Notes under the pieces: model-generated | What the model saw: only the letters and a program-made list of their open reading frames with translations | What the model was told of the DNA's origin: nothing | The model's database searches: none | NCBI GenBank assembly: GCA_947247005.1 | Contig: OX365956.1 | Span: 441,501-505,500, forward strand | DNA length: 64,000 nucleotides | DNA from: Spisula solida | Lineage: Eukaryota > Mollusca > Bivalvia > Venerida > Mactridae | Direction: 5' to 3' | Part shown: piece after piece, positions 46,396-64,000 of the stretch | Layout of the letters: each line of letters begins with the position of its first letter | Position numbering within the stretch: the stretch's first letter is position 1 | Made by a program: the position numbers and the translations under genes

Positions 46396-46867
46396 CATTA
46401 GATCAGTTCGCGCGTCAGTAAAAATTTGTCGACCGCGTTTGACGAACAAAATCGTTCTTATATTAAAATATTAAACATGACTCCCTGTTTTTTGGTCTTA
46501 TTTTGTAGCTGAAACATACTGCTTTTCAATGATATAGGTCTGTCAACTGGTCATAGACTTTAACATGATATAATGTGGGGCTGACAATTGTCACTTTACA
46601 TTGAGCTAAAGAACAATTTTATTTAGTGGTTTGTGACCTTCAGCATCAGCAACCGGTGTTATGGTATATTTTAACATCCGGGCAATTTATCAAGATTTCC
46701 ACACCGATAAATTTCCAAGAAAATAATGAAATGTTACAGCAAAGTTTTTGGTAATTTCTCTCTATTTTACTTTCTTTTCACCATAGTTTCTCTCAAATAC
46801 AACAGATCTTGATATTCGCAGCATTTTTATTTGTTTACAACAAAAAAATCGTTTTCAATTAAAATTC

Positions 46868-47275
46868 AATTAGGCAGACTTTAGCACTGGCACCAGAACA
46901 CCAAACTGTGATTTAAATGTTGTCAAAATAAGTTTTATACCAAATCAAACTCAAAAACGCAGATTTATTGACATGGCCTGTTTGTAGTTTGTCTATGTGT
47001 AATATATAGACAAACTACGAACGGGCCGTGTCAATAAATCGGCGTTTTCGAGTTTGTATTTGGCTAGACAAACCATTTCGACGCAATCTATACAGGGATG
47101 CCCGTATAAGCCTAACCCTAACCCTGTAGTGGCTGGACCGTCAGAATTTTAAGCAGCCACTTGCAGACAGCTTATCTGTCTAGTATTTGGCTTGATTTGG
47201 TTTAAAACTTATTTTGACATAATTTAAACCACAGTTTGGTGTTCTGGTGCCAGTGGACTTTAGGTGAAAGGCCGG
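46868..47275. mobile_element. Composite foldback with inner elements
   Basis: Outer ends actggcaccagaacaccaaa / tttggtgttctggtgccagt. One inner hairpin, tagtttgtctatgtgt / atatagacaaacta, lies at 46985-47020. A second inner segment at 47095-47180 (ggctggaccgtcagaatt, gacagcttatc) recurs inverted at 47570-47640. Confidence 0.8.
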
Positions 47276-47569
47276 ATGGGTAGTTCTGTATACCATAACT
47301 AAATGGTCTTTTATTTACACTGACGTGTCGGCCTTTTATGAAATGGAATTCATGATCATCGTCAAAGACCTTGGACTACCCGGGGGGGCAGCTTGTGCTA
47401 AATTTGCTTGGAACTACATCATAGAAATAATACTAATAGATTATTAATAAGTTGTACATCTTTTAATAAAGAAATTATCAGTGGAAATGAAACAATATTA
47501 AAAACAAAAAAGAATGCTTATTTCCCAGACAGATAAATGGTTTATTGAAATGAATCAGGGTCAGAACTA

Positions 47570-48105
47570 GACTGATAAGCTGTCTCCAAGTGACTGCTTA
47601 TTAATTCTGACGGTCCAGCCATTGTATCCCTGCAAACATTGCGCCAAAATGGTTTGACTAAGTTTGTTGTCTGTACGTTAGTAACAGCTCAAATATTTAT
47701 ATTATTTGTTGTCTGTAAACTCCGATTTTTGAAAGTGGGCCATTTATGCACCAGTCAATATTTTGCCCGCCCTGTGGGCGACGGGCGACCCAGGGGGAAT
47801 TAGACATTTTCGATTTTTTGATGTCTAAATCCCCACTCTGGAGACAATGCTTACTGTCTAAATCCCCACCGTGGGGCATAGTTTTTCATTAGGGTACATT
47901 CATAAAAACATATATAAAAGTATCGATGTCATCTTTTGCAGTGTCGAAATTCCCAGACCAAAGTCTATTTCCCGGGACTTGGGAGTCGATAAGGTTATCA
48001 AATTCCCGCCTGTTGGGAAGATTCGTCTGTCTAATTCCCCCTGTATCCCCGCCGCTCCCCCAGGCGGGCATAATATTGACTGGTGCATTTGGTACACTTC
48101 AAGTG
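47570..48105. mobile_element. Foldback with gcccgcc-type arms
   Basis: The inverted copy of the ggctggaccgtcagaatt segment (47570-47640) is followed by a large foldback. Its arms are tgcaccagtcaatattttgc / ataatattgactggtgca and gggggaattagac / gtctaattccccc. Overlapping open frames here come from the arm symmetry. Confidence 0.75.
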
Positions 48106-48239
48106 TGGACTGTTCTGGTTCATTTATACTGGGCCATTCGTACCCTATACCATAGAAATTATTCAAAGAAATATTTCACCCAAGATCATATTTCTGGTAC
48201 TCTTTGATTACACATATTTCTTTTATACAATTTATTTAG

Positions 48240-48351
48240 GTTGATTGTTATTCCACAATGAGACAATTTCTAGAGTAACCAGTCAATGAGAGCAGACTCG
48301 AGTCGTCCTACCTTCAACTGAGGTACTGGAACAGTCCATACACCATCCGAG
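48240..48351 (+). promoter_or_regulatory. NALCN 5' UTR part of first coding exon
   Basis: An acceptor-like ttttatacaatttatttag ends at 48239. An in-frame TGA lies 42 bases before the ATG, so translation cannot start further upstream in this exon. An upstream non-coding exon and the promoter were not located. Confidence 0.5.
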
Positions 48352-58665
<10,314 letters not shown>

Positions 58666-58691
58666 GTGAGTGATTCGTACATGGATACCTA

Positions 58692-58826
58692 ACACTCACA
58701 CTTTCTCAGTGAACCAACGGTCTCACACTCTTTCTGTGAGTGACCGGTTTCACACTTTCTCCATGAGCGACCGGTCTCACACACTTTCTGTGAGCGACTC
58801 GTCTCACCCTCTTTCCGTGAAAGATC
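58692..58826 (+). repeat. Donor-like minisatellite beside last exon
   Basis: About four to five diverged units of about 30 bp, pattern tctgtgagygaccggtctcac. The gtgagtga and gtgagcga strings echo the exon donor gtgagtga at 58666. Confidence 0.75.
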
Positions 58827-59253
58827 AATCTCTGAATGCTAATTGTATACAGAACTCCTGCCAATCAAACATATACAGTATAATTACGCTATGAAAATGC
58901 TTTGAAAAATCAATAATTTTAACTTCAAACCAAATTTTCAAAAATGAAGTTTGAACTCCAAAGCTTTTTGGAATATCAGGGGTCGAAAGAGGCCAACTTT
59001 TTCTAAACTTTTTTAAAACTATTTAAAAAAAAATGTGTTACTTGCTCTCTGCATAAGAAGTGAGTTTGTTTTGTTAGACGTTTAATCTTTACATAAATAT
59101 GTTAGTTGAACGAGTTCTGTATCCATGACAACTGTTGGTATGGTGATTGCAAATTTTGTGCCTCATTTCCATATTTCAGCCACCTATGTTACTATGGAAA
59201 CAGTTCTATGTTGAATGGCTATAAAGCATAAGCATATACTGGACACTAATGTG
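58827..59253. other. NALCN intron, no exon seen
   Basis: AT-rich sequence with no recognised exon or repeat. Confidence 0.4.
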
Positions 59254-59522
59254 CAGGGCTGTCAATATTCTGGATTTATCCGGAATTCCAGATTTATCTC
59301 TCCTGAAAAAAGCTATGATTCCTGGTCAAAAATGAAAATTATTTGATGGAAATATCTCAAGAAATGGCAAAGTTATGTTCAATTTTATCTACTCTGTAAT
59401 AATATTTTTAGTACAAACTGAGTTATATATTGAAACAACCAGGATGAAGGCCTATCATCAAGCAAAAATGGTCGGCCACATATGATTTTCAGGATTTGTA
59501 ATTTGGCGCTATTGACACCCCT
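59254..59522 (+). mobile_element. Family C MITE
   Basis: Ends cagggctgtcaatattctgg / attgacacccctg, directly flanked by aatgtg on both sides, a likely 6-bp target duplication. Confidence 0.82.
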
Positions 59523-59611
59523 GAATGTGTTTATATTCTTGTCAGCCAAGCACCTCACTAAACTGAATCAAATAACCGCATGGTTGAATACCTCGATTTG
59601 TGTCCACTTAA

Positions 59612-60325
59612 AGTTACCTGTTACCACGCTACATTAAAACATGTCCGGGGAGTTTGGGGACGGTCTAACATTTGTACCTGATACCACGCTTCATGAAACA
59701 TGTCCGTGGAGTTTGGGGACGGTCTAACATTTGTACCTGTTACCACGCTACATGAAACATGTCCGGGGAGTTTGGGGACGGTCTAACATTTGTACCTGTT
59801 ACCACGCTACATGAAACATGTCCGGGGAGTTTGGGGACGGTCTAACATTTGTACCTGTTACCACGCTACATGAAACATGTCCGGGGAGTTTGGGGACGGT
59901 CTAACATTTGTACCTGATACCACGCCACATGAAACATGTCCGGGGAGTTTGAGGACGGTCTAACATTTGTACCTGTTACCAGGCAATATGAAACATGTCC
60001 GTGAAGTTTGGGGACGTTCTAACATTTGTACCTGATACCACGCTACATGAAATATGTCCGGGGAGTTTGAGGACGGTCTAACATTTGTACCTGATACCTG
60101 GCAATATGAAACATGTCCGGGGAGTTTGAGGATGGTCTAACATTTGTACCTGTTACCAGGCAATATGAAACATGTCCGGGGAGTTTGGGGACGGTCTAAC
60201 ATTTGTACCTGTTACCAGGCAATATGAAACATGTCCGGGGAGTTTGGGGACGTTCTAACATTTGTACCTGTTACCATGCCACATGAAACATGTCCGGGGA
60301 GTTTGAGGACGGTCTAACATGCAAC
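59612..60325 (+). repeat. 59-bp minisatellite, about 12 copies
   Basis: Units with gtttggggacggtctaacat, ttgtacctgttaccacgc and aacatgtccggggagt. Variants with ccaggcaatatg replace ccacgctacatg in the right half, showing sub-array amplification. Confidence 0.95.
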
Positions 60326-62184
60326 TGTGCTAGCTGTGGTTGATGCCATATGCCCAGGGAGTCCAGAGAACACTTGAATATTCGTAACAACTGTGGTAGC
60401 TAGGTGGTTGGAAAACTTCCAAGTTAATGAGAACGGCCTGTGAATAGGGAACTGTTTCAGTGAAATGCGAGTTTGACAGTCAATATATCTACCATCTTCA
60501 AGTTCAAAATCAGGTCGGTGGGGTCAAGGTCACTGCACAAGGTCACTGCTGTTAAAAATAGAAAAAATGTAGCCTGTTTCCATTCATGCTAGATTATGTT
60601 TTGCTGACAGCACTCTTGTTGTCGAGTAGTTTCACCGTCTTGTTCTTCTTGTATGAATATATACCATAGAGCCCCGAGTACCGGTATAAGTCATGGTCCT
60701 GTATTGCATGCAGGCAAAAAATGAGAGAAGATTCAAGGAAATTTTTTTGACGGAAATCGAGCAAAAAAGTGAAAATTGAGCAAAAAACGTGAAAATTAGA
60801 AAGAAAATGGTTTGTAAATAGATCAAAATATGGAAAGGTAACTTTAAGTGGGTATTTGATTGTATTCATCGAAGTATTTTATGTTGATGGCTGAGATATA
60901 TATCTACTACTAGCCTACCCTTGCTATATTGAATTAACACAATAACTGGTTCATAATAAACCCCATGCTTGCACTATCGCTTCGTGAAACCATGGCGTAT
61001 CCCGCATATATATATTATATCTGTATACATGTGATAACTGTACGACTTGTCTCTCGTGCATGATTTGATCGGGGTTTATGATGAATCACATCAAACAATG
61101 AAAAGCATCCAAGATGCTTAAATGGTCTTCATTTTATATTGGGCGTCTTTAATGTAAAGTATTGATTTAAATCAGCTTGTGTTGCAGTATCATTCAGTGT
61201 TAACAAATTCATCAAAAATGAAATAATTTTTCAGTTCTTCAATTAAACCTTGCTAATGGATACCGGTAACTGTAAAAATAAAAACAATACAACCTCTATA
61301 GAGCAGCACCCTTTGCTGCACCTATTGACTGTTGTACAGAGGTTGTAGCTCTAAAGAGGTTAAATTTATAGTAATTACCAGCAGGAAATTTTTAAAATGT
61401 TGTAGTGAGGTTGTTGCTATACATTGGGCCATTCTGGAGAGGTTGTTCTGAATTGTACTCAAACTTGGACAAAGTGAGTTGGTCATGGACTTCAGATGAA
61501 TTCTTGTTCAGTAGGTCGAAGGTCAAGGTCATTATGACCTTTGAAAGTGAGGGATGCCTTTGGGTTTGTGGTCAGTGGCCATCTCTGCTATTGGTGAAGG
61601 TGTAACCAAGTGTACATGTATATCATTGCCTAGCAACAAATTAAAAACTTTTATTACACTTTAATCAAATTTACACACATGAAACAGAATGATACTGCAA
61701 TACAGAAAACTATCATGTATATACATAGTTCCCATGTCTTCATATGCCTCTGTGTAGGCTTTGAAAATTAATAAAATCTTGAAATCCACAATTATTACCT
61801 CCCTTGTTTGGGAATGTCGGCCATCTTTGAAGGCAATTTTGTGATGTAAAGTAACCATTGAGCTACAGATATGGGAACTATTCAATACTATGTATTAAAA
61901 AAATTCTCAAAGAGTTAAATGTTATATTATGTACGAGTGCGCCACATGAAAATGAAGACCAGCAAAAAGAGGGGTTTGTTAATGTTTTCTGAGGTGCTAA
62001 TACTTTATACATTTTCTACATTTCGTTACCATGGTGACGGGGGAAATCTCGGGTTCATTTATATACTATTATAATAATTCATTATATTTTAGACGCAAGA
62101 GAAAAGATGCTAAATTTTCCAGTCACGCTGGCTTATATAACAGAGAAATTTGTTGATTGATATTTTGTTTTCAGCTTCTACTAA
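60326..62184. other. No gene seen
   Basis: No channel exon or other gene recognised. A small inverted pair, acctctatagagc / gctctaaagaggt, lies at 61291-61362, and a similar acctctataaagc fragment lies near 7574. Confidence 0.4.
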
Positions 62185-62505
62185 TGCACACAGGTGTTTG
62201 TTGCCGTGATTGGTCACTATAAAGCCAGGTTTTTGGGTAAAAAACAAGGCAAGACTTTTAGACAAAAAACAAGCAAAAAGATAATATTAAGTCAGACAGG
62301 GAAGGCAGCACTCAACTTAACCAGTCGAGCACTGAAAACATGAAAACATACAAGGCTCAATGACCAAAACACGCCGAACTAGAAAATAAGTTTTCGGACA
62401 AAAAAACATGCAAGTTTTTTGGATAAATGTCGTGCAGAGGTATTCTAAATTGTAACAGGGCCTTTATAGTGACCAATCACTGTTTCAAATACCTGTGTCA
62501 ATGTA
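62185..62505. mobile_element. Foldback with family M insert
   Basis: Arms cacaggtgtttgttgccgtg and attggtcactataaagcc against ggcctttatagtgaccaat and cactgtttcaaatacctgtg. The centre includes family M sequence (gcagcactcaacttaaccag). Confidence 0.75.
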
Positions 62506-62644
62506 CAGTCTCTTGGACATACCTTGTATGATATGTTTGTCTACCTGTTATTGTATGGTTTGTCTTCAAACTGTCCATCCATGTTTTGTCCGTAAATCCA
62601 TGTTTCGTCCGTAAATCCATGTTTCGTCTGTCCAAGTTTTACTC

Positions 62645-62880
62645 TTCTACAATTTCCGGAATAATCGGGATCCCGATTTGCTGCCTTAGAAAGAATTATC
62701 TTTTCCGCACAAAATAACAGTTATTTAATGAAAAAATTGGTCATTTAAAGTTATACAATCTGAATTTTAACCATAAAACAATTTTTGAAACCTAAAGGTG
62801 TAGAGATTTGTGCTAATGGCACTCGAAACAGACTTGCTACTCGTTTTCAGGGTTGGGCATTATGCCTCAGTAGGAACCCG
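62645..62880 (+). mobile_element. Family D MITE
   Basis: ctacaatttccggaataatc at the left, ttttcagggttgggcattat and gcctcagtaggaaccc at the right, sense to the channel gene. A further piece of the right end recurs at 63000-63042. Confidence 0.75.
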
Positions 62881-63233
62881 GTTGACCGTCCGTCAATGTT
62901 TCTTCCGTCCATGTTTTAATGTGTTTGTTTACTATTAATGTCTCATCTATAGACTGTAAACCCACCCTCAACACCCTTGAAAGAGTTGATTTATTATGCG
63001 ACTCATTTTCAGGATTAGGCACAAGGCCTCAGTAGGATCCCTTCATATAACCAGGCCCAGAAAAACCAACAGTGAATCAGTTATGGTGTTCAATTTTGTG
63101 CCTTGGTTTTTTTTCACAACACATTCACTTGTGGCTAAATGTTTGGATCCCAGCAGTTAAAGCTTTCTAACTTGATGTGGACTTGGAAGTTGTACTATAT
63201 ATGCAGTTCCTGTACATGTAGGAATCCATTCTA

Positions 63234-63507
63234 TGCTTCAAGTTGGAAACCATTTTAATGCCAATGCCTCAAGTTGGAAACCATTTTAATGCCAATGCCT
63301 CAAGTTGGAAACCATTTTAATACCCATGCCTCAAGTTGGAAACCATTTTAATGCCCATGCCTCAAGTTGGAAACCATTTTAATGCCCATGCCTCAAGTTG
63401 GAAACCATTTTAATGCCCATGCCTCAAGTTGGAAACCATTTTAATGCCCATGCCTCAAGTTGGAAACCATTTTAATGCCCATGCCTCAAGTTGGAAACCA
63501 TTTTATG
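63234..63507 (+). repeat. 31-bp minisatellite, about 9 copies
   Basis: Units of gcctcaagttggaaaccatt plus ttaatgccmat. Left-most copies have ccaat and right-most copies cccat. Confidence 0.96.
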
Positions 63508-63544
63508 CCTCTTGTGAGTTTGTACATGTTCCTGATGAAGAATT

Positions 63545-63680
63545 TTGTTGTTTGTGAGGCATTATACATCACATTGTTTGTGAGGCATTATACATCACAT
63601 TGTTTGTGAGGCATTATACATCACATTGTTTGTGAGGCATTATACATCACATTGTTTGTGAGGCATTATACATCACATTT
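63545..63680 (+). repeat. 26-bp satellite, 5 copies
   Basis: Perfect or near-perfect units of tgtttgtgaggcattatac plus atcacat. Confidence 0.95.
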
Positions 63681-63777
63681 TCTATACGAAGGCTGGTAAA
63701 ATTTGAACTAATATAAGTGTTGACATTTACATTCTGATAGGGACTCTGATGATTCCCAGTCCACATTTTCAGCTTAT

Positions 63778-64000
63778 GTTTTGGTTGCCATGTGAATGGT
63801 TGCCATGTTTTGGTTGCCATGTGAATGGTTGCCATGTGAATGGTTGCCATGATTTGGTTGCCATGTGTTTGGTTGCCATGTGAATGGTTGCCATGTGAAT
63901 GGTTGCCATGTTTTGGTTGCCATGTGTTTGGTTGCCATGATTTGGTTGCCATGTGAATGGTTGCCATGTGAATGGTTGCCATGTTTTGGTTGCCATGTGA
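63778..64000 (+). repeat. 15-bp satellite running off the window
   Basis: Units ggttgccatgtgaat alternate with ggttgccatgttttg and related variants in a higher-order pattern. The array continues past the right edge. Open frames on the minus strand (MATIH, WQPFT types) are repeat artefacts. Confidence 0.96.

Noticed and set aside
47110..47130. Interstitial telomere repeat
   Set aside because: Only about two ccctaa units occur inside a foldback element; too short to be meaningful.
47697..48207. Overlapping open frames on both strands
   Set aside because: They follow the inverted arms of a foldback element and have no splice or family support.
58670..58894. Small gene made of SVSDRSHTL-type repeats
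   Set aside because: It is the translated minisatellite directly after the NALCN donor.
62195..62225. FVAVI peptide resembling the missing domain II S6 of NALCN
   Set aside because: It lies in a foldback arm, the following residues (GHYKARFLG) do not match, and no S6 hydrophobic run precedes it.
63647..64000. Repeat proteins of MATIH/WQPFT type on the minus strand
   Set aside because: Pure translation of the 15-bp satellite.

Overview
This is an intron-rich, AT-rich, repeat-laden eukaryotic nuclear window with no bacterial features. A metazoan sodium-leak channel, GT-AG introns, AATAAA signals, tRNA-derived SINE pieces and repeats containing gggccataactccc or ending in gggggcata point to a lophotrochozoan, most likely a mollusc. 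That assignment rests on pattern memory and was not tested by a search.

Three protein genes can be built exon by exon. (1) Plus strand, 9667-12615: a complete three-exon gene for a 316-residue low-complexity protein with about seven copies of a short motif, family not recognised. (2) Minus strand, 37777-32396: a three-exon gene for an approximately 653-residue C2H2 zinc-finger protein with two fingers, an N-terminal region I cannot name and a sumoylation-type IKSE site. (3) Plus strand, 48352-58665: thirteen in-frame coding exons (588 codons) of an NALCN-type four-domain sodium-leak channel, from its start to the pore of domain II. Both pore glutamates in view (QEGW) are intact. The rest of the gene lies beyond the right edge or is missing.

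Region by region: 1-9.6 kb holds two large minisatellites (42-bp and about 32-bp units), a tRNA-like SINE head, foldback elements and a long hairpin. 9.6-13 kb is gene 1, followed directly by CCAAT/E-box repeats. 13-32 kb has no recognised gene and carries many satellite arrays (20, 28, 31, 60, about 145 and 155 bp), dispersed repeats, a TA-flanked MITE and a cluster of CRE motifs. 32-38 kb is the zinc-finger gene. 38-48 kb is repeats and foldbacks with one doubtful exon. 48-58.7 kb is the channel gene. 58.7-64 kb is mainly minisatellites.

The most unusual pattern concerns splice sites. At five places in two genes, the sequence around a real splice junction has a diverged second copy a few tens of bases into the intron. 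Separately, short inverted-repeat elements lie within about 10-35 bp downstream of five splice donors, and the family I call D is sense-oriented in every genic copy I found. Other clear observations are a TTAA-flanked element nested in another MITE whose empty site also lies in the window, a MITE with a perfect 8-bp target duplication inside a tRNA-like sequence, and a channel splice acceptor abutting a dispersed repeat. Family letters (A-N) are labels made here, not database names.
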